Shown in pieces: positions 9,477 through 17,668 of a stretch of DNA of 64,000 bases. Positions within the stretch are counted from its first letter, which is position 1, and each line of letters starts with the position of its first letter. Source of the DNA: a bacterium (GTDB lineage Bacteria > Joyebacterota > Joyebacteria > Joyebacterales > Joyebacteraceae); assembly GCA_025774935.1 (NCBI GenBank), contig JALGZK010000005.1:124001-188000 (forward strand), read 5' to 3'. The position numbers were made by a program, and so were the translations under genes. The notes under the pieces are model-generated. The model did not search any database. It was not told where the DNA came from and worked only from the letters and a program-made list of their open reading frames with translations.

Positions 9477-9506
9477 AGGCTAGCAGACCGCTCTCCGAAG
9501 TGTCAA
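9477..9506 (-). promoter_or_regulatory. Candidate sigma-70-type promoter for the LPS-core operon
   Basis: On the minus strand TTGACA (9501-9506) is followed after 18 bases by TAGCCT (9477-9482), with TGC directly before it as an extended -10. It would start transcription near 9470, giving a leader of about 120 bases. The 251-base divergent gap 9348-9598 holds nothing else I can identify, and I see no good plus-strand promoter in it. Confidence 0.5.
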
Positions 9507-9598
9507 CGGTTTTCTGGTGACCTAAAGCAACGCGCCGTAACGAGTTCCGGGGAGAAGCGTTCGACACCGCCGGGCACGGTCTGGTAGACTCTCCGACG

Positions 9599-11986
9599 AT
9601 GAACGCACAGCCGACCGAGGAACGCAAGACCACGGGCTGCGGGAAGGCGGCCCTGAGGACGGCCTTCGTCGTTCTGGGTCTGACCGCGGTGACGGTCCAG
9701 GTCCTGCTCCTCCGCGAGCTCATGGTGGCGTGGCGCGGGAACGAGATGTCCTTCGGCATCACGCTCTCCGTCTGGCTCGCGCTCGTGGGCGCCGGAAGCG
9801 CCCTCTACGGGGGGCTCGGGCGGCGGGTCACGGCTTCGACTCGAGCCCTCGCTTGGGGCCTCCTGGCTCTGGGTTCGCTCGCTCCGATCGCCCTTCTGGT
9901 CGCCAGACTGGCGAGGAAGGCCATGGGCGTCTCGGCCGGTGAGCTCGCCGGCCTCCGGCCACTCGTCACCGCCGCCGTCGCCTCACTCGCCCCCCTTACG
10001 CTCCTGTCGGGCTTCCTCTTCGCCCTCGCCGTGGCCGTGCTCGCAGCCCGGCGAAGTGCGCCCGGCGCTGCCCCGGACCGATCGGGCACGTCCTCTCCCG
10101 TGGGAGAGGTCTACGTCCTCGAAGCTGTCGGAGCCGCCGTCGGGGGGATCGTCCTGAGCTTCCTCCTGCTCCCGCACTGGGGCCCCGTCCGGATCGCTCT
10201 CCTCGTCACCGCGGCGAACGGCGCGGCGGCGCTCCTTCTCACCCGTCGTCCTCGACGCTCCCCCGACGTCGCCGGCCCGGCGGCCCCTTCGCCTGTGGTC
10301 GTCGTCGGCTTCGTGCTCGTCGGCGCTGCGGTCGCCCTCCTAGCACGAGGCGGTGAGTCGATCGACGAAGCGACCGTGAGGCTCTCGTGGCGCGAACTCG
10401 GGTTCCGCGCTCAGACGAACTCCGTCTACGGCAGGGTCGTCGCCACCGAACTCGGATCGCAGCAGAGCGTCTTCGAGAGCGGTGTCCTTGTCGCGTCCTC
10501 CCCCGACCGCCTGTCGGCGGAGGAAGCGGTTCACCTGCCGCTCCTCTCCCACCCCTCCCCGTCCCGCGTGCTCCTCCTGGGCGGGGGGCTCGGCGGAACC
10601 GTCGAGGAGATTGTGAAGCACCCCAGCGTCACGGCGGTCGACTACGTTGAGCTCGATCCGGCGCTCGTCAGGACCGCCGAGGACGTGTTCGGCAGGAGTC
10701 TCACGGCCGGTCTCAACGACCCGCGCGTGACCGTTCACTACTCGGACGCCAGGTTCTTCGTCAAACAGAGCGAGACGGCATACGACGTCGTCATCGCGAA
10801 CGTCCCCGATCCGAGCACCGCCCAGCTCAACAGGTTCTACACGAGGGACTTCTTCCGCGAGGTCGAGCGCGTTCTGACTCCGGGCGGGGTCCTGGGCCTC
10901 TCGGTCACCTCGGCCGAGAACTACATCGGAGAGGAACTGGGTCGATTCCTCGCGTGCGTGAAAGGAACCCTCGGGGATGTCTTCGCCGCGGTCGTGATGA
11001 CCCCGGGCGATCCGTGCCACTTCGTCGCCGCGCGCGACGGCGCGTACCTGTCGAGGGACGCATCCGTACTGTCGGAGAGAATCCTAGAGCGGAATCTCGA
11101 CGTCGTCTTCGTCCGTGACTACTACCTCGCGGACAGGTTGTCGCCCGAGCGAACCGCCTCCCTCGACGAGAGCGTGGGGCGGGTGCGGGCCCCGCTCAAC
11201 ACCGACCTCTCACCGGCGGCCGTCTACCTCTCGATGGTGCTCTGGAACCGGCAGTTCTCGTCGACGCCGGCCCTCCTGCAGACCGCGCCCCGCTTCCTGA
11301 ACCTCAGGAACGCCGCCGTCGTCGCCCTCGCGCTCGCCGCCGCGCTCGCGGCGCCTGCGCTCCGACGGAGGAGGAGGCCGCGCGCGCTCAGACGGACGGT
11401 CGTGGCGGCGGTCTTCGTCGTCGGGCTCACCGAGATCAGTCTCGAGATCGCGGCCCTGCTGGCGTTCCAGAGTCTCTACGGGTTCGTCTATCACAGGATG
11501 GCCATGATCGTCGCGGCGTTCATGGCCGGACTCGCGCTCGGCGGCTGGCTCGGAGCGAGGGCGGTGAGTCGCGGCGCGGGAGCGCGGACCTTCGCGGCCC
11601 TCCAGCTCGGGATCTGCGCAGTCCCGCTGGGGCTCTCGGCCGCGATCGCCGGGATCGCGGGACTCCCCCACGACGCCATGCTCTCTTGGGCGGGGCTCTT
11701 CCCCCTCGTGGTCGTCGGTTCGGCGGTGCTCGCCGGCATGCAGTTCCCGCTCGCCGCCAGGCTCCTCATCGCGCCGGGCGGAGTCGCGGCCGCGGACCCG
11801 GGCGCGACCGGCGGGAGGCTCTACGCGGCCGACCTCCTGGGCTCCGCACTCGGGGCGTCGCTCACGGCCGTCTTCCTCCTCCCCGTCATGGGCATCCCGC
11901 TCACCATGGCGGCGCTGTCGCTCGTGAATCTCGCGGTCCTGGCCTCGCTCGCGGTCTCCGTCCTTCCCGGGAGGCAGAACGGCTGA
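9599..11986 (+). CDS. Membrane-embedded spermidine-synthase-like protein
   Basis: A 795-residue protein with about seven hydrophobic helices (residues 20-245), a soluble Rossmann methyltransferase-fold domain (about 255-545) and about seven further helices (570-790). The soluble part matches spermidine/spermine synthase: VLLLGGGLGGTVEEIVKHP for cofactor binding, VDYVELDPALVRTA, HYSDARFF, and YDVVIANVPDPSTAQLNRFY. The usual acidic residue in the last motif (D-S/T-x-D) reads N-V-P-D, so true aminopropyl transfer is doubtful. It stands alone between divergent and convergent neighbours, so context gives no pathway. The ribosome site before the ATG at 9599 is weak. Confidence 0.75.
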   Translation: MNAQPTEERKTTGCGKAALRTAFVVLGLTAVTVQVLLLRELMVAWRGNEMSFGITLSVWLALVGAGSALYGGLGRRVTASTRALAWGLLALGSLAPIALLVARLARKAMGVSAGELAGLRPLVTAAVASLAPLTLLSGFLFALAVAVLAARRSAPGAAPDRSGTSSPVGEVYVLEAVGAAVGGIVLSFLLLPHWGPVRIALLVTAANGAAALLLTRRPRRSPDVAGPAAPSPVVVVGFVLVGAAVALLARGGESIDEATVRLSWRELGFRAQTNSVYGRVVATELGSQQSVFESGVLVASSPDRLSAEEAVHLPLLSHPSPSRVLLLGGGLGGTVEEIVKHPSVTAVDYVELDPALVRTAEDVFGRSLTAGLNDPRVTVHYSDARFFVKQSETAYDVVIANVPDPSTAQLNRFYTRDFFREVERVLTPGGVLGLSVTSAENYIGEELGRFLACVKGTLGDVFAAVVMTPGDPCHFVAARDGAYLSRDASVLSERILERNLDVVFVRDYYLADRLSPERTASLDESVGRVRAPLNTDLSPAAVYLSMVLWNRQFSSTPALLQTAPRFLNLRNAAVVALALAAALAAPALRRRRRPRALRRTVVAAVFVVGLTEISLEIAALLAFQSLYGFVYHRMAMIVAAFMAGLALGGWLGARAVSRGAGARTFAALQLGICAVPLGLSAAIAGIAGLPHDAMLSWAGLFPLVVVGSAVLAGMQFPLAARLLIAPGGVAAADPGATGGRLYAADLLGSALGASLTAVFLLPVMGIPLTMAALSLVNLAVLASLAVSVLPGRQNG

Positions 11987-12032
11987 GCCGCCGGCCGGGC
12001 GGACCCCGACCGCGGTACCCCGCACACAGAAG

Positions 12033-12060
12033 AGGGCCCCGCCGCGCGCGGCAGGGCCCT
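12033..12060. terminator. Hairpin between convergent genes
   Basis: Arms AGGGCCCCGCCG and CGGCAGGGCCCT form a 12-bp stem with one mismatch around a CGCG loop. It lies midway between the convergent stops at 11986 and 12095, so it can serve both strands. There is no clear U-tract, so termination may be inefficient or assisted. Confidence 0.6.
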
Positions 12061-12094
12061 GTCGTATTCCGTCCTGGTGAACCGGGATGGGAGG

Positions 12095-13102
12095 TTACCT
12101 GTAGAGCGCCTTGATCGCTCCCCAGCTGCTGCGTTCCACGATCGAGACGCACTCCGTGCAGGCGCCGCCGAGCGCTCCCAGATCGCCACCCATGCTGTCG
12201 GCGCCGACGTTGGGAGAGTCGACGCAGACGTGGTAGTCGTATCCCGCCGCGCCCGTGTAGTCGCAGTAGAACGGCTCCAGTGAGATGTTCCCGTTGGATC
12301 CGGTCTGGTCGTCCATTCCGCCGTAGTCCAGCGGGCCTTCCTGGGGATCGGGGTCGACCTGGTCGTTCCAGTAGACGTTGCAGTACACGACGCTCGGCTC
12401 GGTGAGGTACGCCCTGACGCCGTTCTTGCCGTTGTGCGTGATGCAGCTGTTGGCGATGTCGGTGGCGCCTTCGAACACGTAGATGCCGTGGTCGAAGTTC
12501 TGCACTATCGTGGCGTGGTCGACCGTGACGGCGGCGCCGCCCGTCTTGGCGACGTAGATCCCGTGATGGCTGCCGCGGGAGATCACGGTGCCCTCGATCA
12601 CCGGAGCCGACAGCCCGCGGATCACGATCCCGGTGGCGCTTCCCCTGATCTGCAGGCCGTCGATCGTCGGGCTGCCCTCCTGGAGGCAGGCGACGCCCGC
12701 GACCAGGTTCCGTCCGTCGCCGTCGTCGCCCCTCCCCTGATCCCTGCCGATGCCGCCAGTAATGGTGAAGTTCTCGATGCGGGTGTCCGCTCCGACGTTC
12801 TCGCAGATGATCGCGTACTCGGCTTCCGTGTGGTCGATCACGACGTCTCGAGCGTGGTTGCCGCGCAGGATCACGCCGTCGGGCATCCGTGCGATCGCCC
12901 CTCGGATGCCGACCGAGGTGTCGAAGTACGAAACGCTGTCGTAGGTCCCGGTCCAGACGAGCACGGTGTCGCCGGCCTCCGCCAGATCGAGGCCTTCCTG
13001 AATCTCCGTGACATCGAAGAGCGAGCCCACGTTGATGGTCGTCGCTCCCGCCACCGACGCCATGAGCGCCGCCGCCAGGACGACAGCCAGGACAAAACGC
13101 AT
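12095..13102 (-). CDS. Secreted right-handed beta-helix protein with conserved-looking C-terminal tail
   Basis: A 335-residue exported protein. The ATG at 13102 follows an AAGGAGGAG ribosome site and opens a signal peptide (MRFVLAVVLAAALMASVAGA). The body is rich in short repeats such as GVILRGNHARDVVIDH, IENFTITGG, IVIRGLSAPVIEGTVIS and GIYVFEGATDIANSCI, the pattern of pectate-lyase-like parallel beta-helices (PbH1). Such proteins bind or cleave polysaccharides or act as surface proteins; no catalytic site is evident. The last residues read ERSSWGAIKALYR, a possible sorting or anchoring tail. It has its own promoter, so it is probably transcribed apart from the genes upstream. Confidence 0.75.
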   Translation of the reverse strand: MRFVLAVVLAAALMASVAGATTINVGSLFDVTEIQEGLDLAEAGDTVLVWTGTYDSVSYFDTSVGIRGAIARMPDGVILRGNHARDVVIDHTEAEYAIICENVGADTRIENFTITGGIGRDQGRGDDGDGRNLVAGVACLQEGSPTIDGLQIRGSATGIVIRGLSAPVIEGTVISRGSHHGIYVAKTGGAAVTVDHATIVQNFDHGIYVFEGATDIANSCITHNGKNGVRAYLTEPSVVYCNVYWNDQVDPDPQEGPLDYGGMDDQTGSNGNISLEPFYCDYTGAAGYDYHVCVDSPNVGADSMGGDLGALGGACTECVSIVERSSWGAIKALYR

Positions 13103-13142
13103 CTGTCTCCTCCTTACTGAGACACAAGGGGGTCTGGTCGCC

Positions 13143-13161
13143 GGCGGCCCCAGGGGCCGCC
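13143..13161 (-). other. 5' leader hairpin of the beta-helix gene
   Basis: GGCGGCCC and GGGCCGCC form a perfect 8-bp GC stem around a three-base loop. It begins about five bases after the predicted transcription start and ends about 27 bases before the ribosome site. This position suits an mRNA-stabilising 5' structure; no known riboswitch is recognised. Confidence 0.45.
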
Positions 13162-13172
13162 CACCACCCCAG

Positions 13173-13201
13173 ACTCTAAAGAAAGCAGGGGCGGTTGTCA
13201 A
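13173..13201 (-). promoter_or_regulatory. Promoter of the beta-helix gene
   Basis: TTGACA (13196-13201), a 17-base spacer, then TAGAGT (13173-13178) on the minus strand. The expected start is near 13166, about 65 bases ahead of the ATG. The rest of the 141-base gap down from the radical SAM gene holds only this promoter and the leader hairpin. Confidence 0.6.
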
Positions 13202-13243
13202 CAGGCACGTTTGAGGGGGACTCGTCCGGGAAGCCGGTCTCTA

Positions 13244-14377
13244 TTACCAGACGCCTTCGATCTCCGTCCCGCACGCGGGGCACGCTCCCGAGTCGAGGCC
13301 GGACGGATCGACGGAGTAACCGATCCTGTAGATCAGACGGCGGCTGCACTCCGGGCAGTACGTCGAGTTCGCCCGGTGCCCGGGGACGTTGCCGATGAAG
13401 ACGAACTTGAGGCCGGCCTCGCGCGCGAGGCTGTGCGCCGTCTCGAGTCGCTCGACGGGCGTCGGAGGCAGGTCGCGGAGCTTGTACTGCGGGTGGAACC
13501 TCGAGAAGTGGAGCGGTACGTCGGCGCCCAGGTTCTCGTAGATCCACTCGCACATGGCCGAGATCATCTCGGGGTCGTCGTTCCATCCGGGCACCACGAG
13601 CGTCGTGATCTCAACGTGGACGCCCTCCTCTCTCAAGATCCTGAGGGTGCGCAGGACGGGCTCGAGCCACGCGTCGCTCATGTCGGCGTAGTAGTCCTCG
13701 CTGAACCCCTTGAGGTCGATGTTCGCAGCGTCGAGGTACTTGCAGAGCTCCCTCAAGGGCTCTTCGTTGATGAACCCGTTGGAGTGGTAGACGTTCCTGA
13801 GACCCCGAGCGCGGGCGAGCCGGGCCGTGTCGATCATGTACTCGTAGAATATGGTGGGCTCGGAGTAGGTGTAGGCGATGCTCTCGCAGCCGCTCGCGAT
13901 CGCGGCCTCCACCAGTTCCTCGGGAGTCAGGCTCTCGTTGTAGAGCTCCTCGGGCAGTGCCTGCGAGATGTGCCAGTTCTGGCAGAACTTGCACTCGAGG
14001 TTGCAGCCGGCGGTCGCGATCGAGAACGAACGCGTCGTCGGAAGGAAGTGGTAGAACGGCTTCTTCTCGATTGGGTCGATGTGGACGGCGCAGGGGTTCC
14101 CGTATGTGAGCGTGTAGTACGTGCCGTCCCGGTTCTCGCGGACCTCGCAATATCCCCTCTCGCCGGGCGCCACGACGCACCGGCGTGGACAGAGCGCGCA
14201 CCTGACGCTGCCGTCCTCGAGACGGTCCCAGTAGAGCGCCTCTCGAGGCTCGACGAAGCCCTGCCCCCCACCCGAGCGTCCGCCCGAGGCGAGGCCGGCG
14301 AGCCCGACGGCGAGGACGGCGAGCGCCCCCGCGATCAGGACCGTGGTTGCGCCGATCCGGATCCCCCTGTGCCCCAT
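13244..14377 (-). CDS. AmmeMemoRadiSam system radical SAM enzyme with N-terminal membrane/export segment
   Basis: A 377-residue radical SAM protein of the PflA-like group that co-occurs with AMMECR1 and MEMO1 domains. The 4Fe-4S/SAM motif is C125-x3-C129-x2-C132 within CNLECKFCQNWH. An earlier cysteine cluster (C60, C63, C67, C77) and a C-terminal CPEC...CPAC pair are also present. The ATG at 14377 follows GGAGG by eight bases and gives a hydrophobic segment at about residues 8-31, which looks like a signal peptide or anchor and is odd for an oxygen-sensitive enzyme. It lies directly after the MEMO-AMMECR1 fusion gene. The reaction of this family is unknown. Confidence 0.85.
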   Translation of the reverse strand: MGHRGIRIGATTVLIAGALAVLAVGLAGLASGGRSGGGQGFVEPREALYWDRLEDGSVRCALCPRRCVVAPGERGYCEVRENRDGTYYTLTYGNPCAVHIDPIEKKPFYHFLPTTRSFSIATAGCNLECKFCQNWHISQALPEELYNESLTPEELVEAAIASGCESIAYTYSEPTIFYEYMIDTARLARARGLRNVYHSNGFINEEPLRELCKYLDAANIDLKGFSEDYYADMSDAWLEPVLRTLRILREEGVHVEITTLVVPGWNDDPEMISAMCEWIYENLGADVPLHFSRFHPQYKLRDLPPTPVERLETAHSLAREAGLKFVFIGNVPGHRANSTYCPECSRRLIYRIGYSVDPSGLDSGACPACGTEIEGVW

Positions 14378-14441
14378 GATGCTACCTCCGCTTGCTGTTC
14401 CTCCGCCGGCGCGCATTCACCGTGGTACGCGGCGCGTCGGG

Positions 14442-16028
14442 TCAACCCCTGCCGAGAACCTCTTTCTCCCCGAAGACCTCCGCCGTGAACCTGAGGATCG
14501 TGACGCCCTCGCGCCGCCAGCACCCCGCCTCGAGCCCGGCCTTGCGGCAGGTGTGATCGAGGAAGGTCTCGCGGTCCCACCCGTAGTCGGTCGCGACCTG
14601 CGGAAGCAGGAGACCGCTCCGATACCCGTCCTGGATGATGAGGCCGTAGCGCCCCACCACGATCTCGGAGACGTCCTCCACCTCCTCGAGCGGCGAGAGC
14701 ACCGAGATCTCGATCTCGAGTCCGACGAGCTCCTCGCGCGAGACCTGCGGGAAGCGAGGGTCGTGGAGCGCCGCCTGGACGGCCATCTCGACGACGGTCC
14801 GCCGGAGCGGGGCGTCTGCCCTGACGTGCCCGATGCAGCCGCGGAGCTGCCCGCCCTTCTCGAGCGTCACGAAGGCGCCGCACTCCGTGTCGAGCGCGGC
14901 CGACTCGAGCTCGGAGACCGGAGCAGCGCCCCCCGCGAGAGCGCTCTCGATCGCGCGCCTGGCGAGGACGAGGAGCTCTTCCTTCTCCGCGAGGTTCAGT
15001 CCCTCGTACGGACGCTCGACCGAGCCCGCCGTCGGGGCAGCGGCGCTCTCCTCGTCGACGGTAACGTCGCCGCACGCGGCGGGCCTCGTCACGACCGCGG
15101 CCATGTACCCGACCACCTGGCTCCGGTCGCCGCTCGTGTCGCCCGACGTTCCGTACCCCACGACGCGCGCCTCCTCGGCGTCGAGCTCGCGCGAGGCCAT
15201 CAGAACGGTCGCCGTCGGACCTCCCCCGCACGCTTCGCACTCGCCCCGTGCCAGGGCCTCGAGAAGCCCCTCGGGATCGAACGCGTCGACCGCCTCGAGA
15301 ACGCGGGCGTCGAGCCTCTTCGCGGTGCCCTCGTCGTGGTAGTGCGAGAGGTCGGTGCTCGCGACGAGGAGCACTCGCTTCCGTGTCTCGTGTCTCTTCA
15401 CTGCGTCGGCGATCGCGGCGGCGAGGACCTTCGCGTTCGCGGCGCCCTGGTCGCCCATCACGATCGGGACGATCTCGAACTCGCCAAGGGCTCTCTGGAG
15501 GAACGGAACCTGGACCTCGAGCGAGTGCTCGGCCTCGTGCGCCCTGGGCTCGTAGACGAAGCTCCCCGACGCACTCCGGATCTCGTCCGCGATCTCCCGA
15601 TCGACGGCCACGGTTCCCAGCGGCGTCGCGTATCCGTCGCCCCCGAAGACCGAGGCTCCGCGGAACGCCACGCGGTGGGACGGGGCCACGACGACGACGG
15701 TGTCGAACGCGCGCCCCCTGAGGGCCGCGTACGCGTGCGCCGCGACGCCCCCCGAGTAGACGTAGCCCGCGTGAGGGGAGACGATGCCGACGATCTCGCC
15801 CTCGACCTCGGGCGGCTCCGCCTGGTCGAGAAACCGGTCCACGTCGCGCGCGAGGACGGACGGGTCGCCCGGGTAGAACGCTCCTGCAACGACGGGGCTC
15901 CGGACCTCTCCCCCGTTCTCGCTCCTGTTCGTGCTCACCTCTGCATCGCCTCCTTCGGCACAACCTGACGGCAGGCCCGCCAGGAGAACGACGGAAAGAA
16001 CTACGAGAGTTCGTGTGGAGAGTCTCAC
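14442..16028 (-). CDS. AmmeMemoRadiSam system MEMO1-AMMECR1 fusion with export signal
   Basis: A 528-residue fusion. Residues 1-23 form a hydrophobic signal ending LAGLPSGC, an imperfect lipobox because proline sits at -3. A MEMO1-like domain (about 43-310) follows, with the candidate metal ligands H86 in SPHAGYVYSGG, H118 in VAPSHRVAFRG and C267 in CGGGP. The AMMECR1 domain (about 345-525) has the hallmark LRGCIGHV. The start is a GTG overlapping the nadB stop as GTGA. The protein and the next gene's radical SAM enzyme form a known but functionally unsolved system. Export of both partners would place the activity outside the cytoplasm. Confidence 0.85.
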   Translation of the reverse strand: MRLSTRTLVVLSVVLLAGLPSGCAEGGDAEVSTNRSENGGEVRSPVVAGAFYPGDPSVLARDVDRFLDQAEPPEVEGEIVGIVSPHAGYVYSGGVAAHAYAALRGRAFDTVVVVAPSHRVAFRGASVFGGDGYATPLGTVAVDREIADEIRSASGSFVYEPRAHEAEHSLEVQVPFLQRALGEFEIVPIVMGDQGAANAKVLAAAIADAVKRHETRKRVLLVASTDLSHYHDEGTAKRLDARVLEAVDAFDPEGLLEALARGECEACGGGPTATVLMASRELDAEEARVVGYGTSGDTSGDRSQVVGYMAAVVTRPAACGDVTVDEESAAAPTAGSVERPYEGLNLAEKEELLVLARRAIESALAGGAAPVSELESAALDTECGAFVTLEKGGQLRGCIGHVRADAPLRRTVVEMAVQAALHDPRFPQVSREELVGLEIEISVLSPLEEVEDVSEIVVGRYGLIIQDGYRSGLLLPQVATDYGWDRETFLDHTCRKAGLEAGCWRREGVTILRFTAEVFGEKEVLGRG

Positions 16029-17629
16029 GGTTCGAGCCCCCCGCTGACTATCGTGTCGTGGAGGAAGTGCTCGTCGTCCCTCTCGGGATGATCCTCGAGG
16101 TAGTGGAGTCCGCGGGACTCCTTCCTCTCAAGCGCGCTCCGGATGATGAGCTCGCCGACGAGAGAGATGTTCCGGAGCTCGATGAGGTCGCGGCTGACCG
16201 GATACCGCGCGAAGAACTCGACGATCTCGTGTCGGATCGCCACGATTCGCGCGCAAGCGAGTCTGAGTCTCCTTGCGGTCCTCACGATTCCAACATAGTC
16301 CCACATGAGCCTGCGGACAACGTCCCAGTTGTAGTCGATCAGGACGCCCTCCGGGATCGGGCCCGCGGCGTTCCCCTCCCAGTGCGCAGTGCCGGCGGAC
16401 GCGACCGCCGCCTTCCTGTCGTCGAGCTCCGCCGCCGCGGACTTCGCGGCGCGCTCGCTGAAGACGACGGCCTCGAGGAGGGAGTTCGAGGCGAGACGGT
16501 TGGCGCCGTGCATCCCTGTGTGCGCGGCCTCTCCCACGGCGTAGAGCCCGCGCAGCTCGGTCCTGCACTCGAGGTCGACCTCGATGCCCCCGCACAGGTA
16601 GTGCGCCGCGGGGACGACCGGGATCGGGTCTCGCGTCAGATCGATGCCGAGCTCCTTGAGATGGACGTCGATGTTCGGGAAGCGCGAACGGACCCGGTCG
16701 GGGTCCTCCGACGTGATGTCGAGGAGCGCGTGCTTGTCCCCCGTCGCCTTCATCGCGCGGTCGATCGCTCGGGCGACGACGTCCCGGGGAGCGAGATCCT
16801 CCCGCGGGTGCTGGCCCTTCATGATGCGCCGGCCGTCGAGGCTCCTCAGAACCGCGCCCTCGCCGCGGACGGCCTCGGAGATAAGGAACGACGTCACGTC
16901 CGGGTGATACAGGCACGTGGGGTGGAACTGGATGAACTCCATGTTGCGCACCGGAACGCCCGCCCTGAAGGCGATCGCGACGCCGTCCCCGCTCGCGATG
17001 TCGGGGTTGGTCGTGTAGAGGTAGACCTTCCCGCATCCGCCGGTCGCGAGGACAGTCACGGCGGCCGACGCGGTCAGGACCTTCGAAGCCTCGACGTCCA
17101 GCACGTGGACGCCCACGCACGAGCGCTCCGCCCCCGTCCCGTCGACGATCAGGTCGATCGCAACGTGGTCTTCCCACACGTCGATGTTGGGGTTCCTGGC
17201 GACCGCCTCGAGGAGCGAGCTCTCGATCTCCCTGCCGGTCATGTCGGCCGCGTGCACGATCCGCCTCGCGGAGTGCCCGCCCTCCTGCCCGAGGTCGAGG
17301 ACCTCTCCCCCTCCCGCGCTCTCGCGCGTCGAGAACTCCGCGCCCCAGTGCATGAGACGGCGCACGGCGTCGGGGCCGCTCCGGATGGCGATCTCGACCG
17401 CCTCCCGGTTGCACAGACCGACGCCCCCCGCCAGCGTGTCCTCGATGTGCCTGTCGAACGAATCGGTCCCGAGCATGACCGCGGCGATGCCGCCCTGGGC
17501 CATGTTCGTGGCCGACTCCGCGTCGTCTTTCTTGGTGATGACGATCACGCGACCGCGCTCGGCGGCGGTGAGGGCGAAGGTGAGTCCGGCGATCCCGCTC
17601 CCCACGACGATGAACTCGGCGGTCTCCAT
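16025..17629 (-). CDS. nadB: L-aspartate oxidase
   Basis: A 534-residue flavoprotein that oxidises L-aspartate to iminoaspartate, the first step of NAD synthesis from aspartate. The N-terminal FAD motif is FIVVGSGIAGLTFALTAAERG. The segments ATNMAQGGIAA, HSARRIVHAADMTGREI, QFHPTCLYHP and GLYAVGEAAHTGMHGANRLASNSLLE are the conserved family core, including the RLASNSLLE substrate/FAD site. Length is normal. It follows nadA by 39 bases; its product is the substrate of NadA. Confidence 0.93.
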   Translation of the reverse strand: METAEFIVVGSGIAGLTFALTAAERGRVIVITKKDDAESATNMAQGGIAAVMLGTDSFDRHIEDTLAGGVGLCNREAVEIAIRSGPDAVRRLMHWGAEFSTRESAGGGEVLDLGQEGGHSARRIVHAADMTGREIESSLLEAVARNPNIDVWEDHVAIDLIVDGTGAERSCVGVHVLDVEASKVLTASAAVTVLATGGCGKVYLYTTNPDIASGDGVAIAFRAGVPVRNMEFIQFHPTCLYHPDVTSFLISEAVRGEGAVLRSLDGRRIMKGQHPREDLAPRDVVARAIDRAMKATGDKHALLDITSEDPDRVRSRFPNIDVHLKELGIDLTRDPIPVVPAAHYLCGGIEVDLECRTELRGLYAVGEAAHTGMHGANRLASNSLLEAVVFSERAAKSAAAELDDRKAAVASAGTAHWEGNAAGPIPEGVLIDYNWDVVRRLMWDYVGIVRTARRLRLACARIVAIRHEIVEFFARYPVSRDLIELRNISLVGELIIRSALERKESRGLHYLEDHPERDDEHFLHDTIVSGGLEP

Positions 17630-17668
17630 CCGATCTCCTCGGCGGGGTGCCGCGCGGGCCGCGCGGCG

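Noticed and set aside
9420-9480. Plus-strand TTGACG at 9450 as promoter of the membrane spermidine-synthase gene
   Set aside because: No acceptable -10 element at 16-18 bases, and it is far from the start codon.
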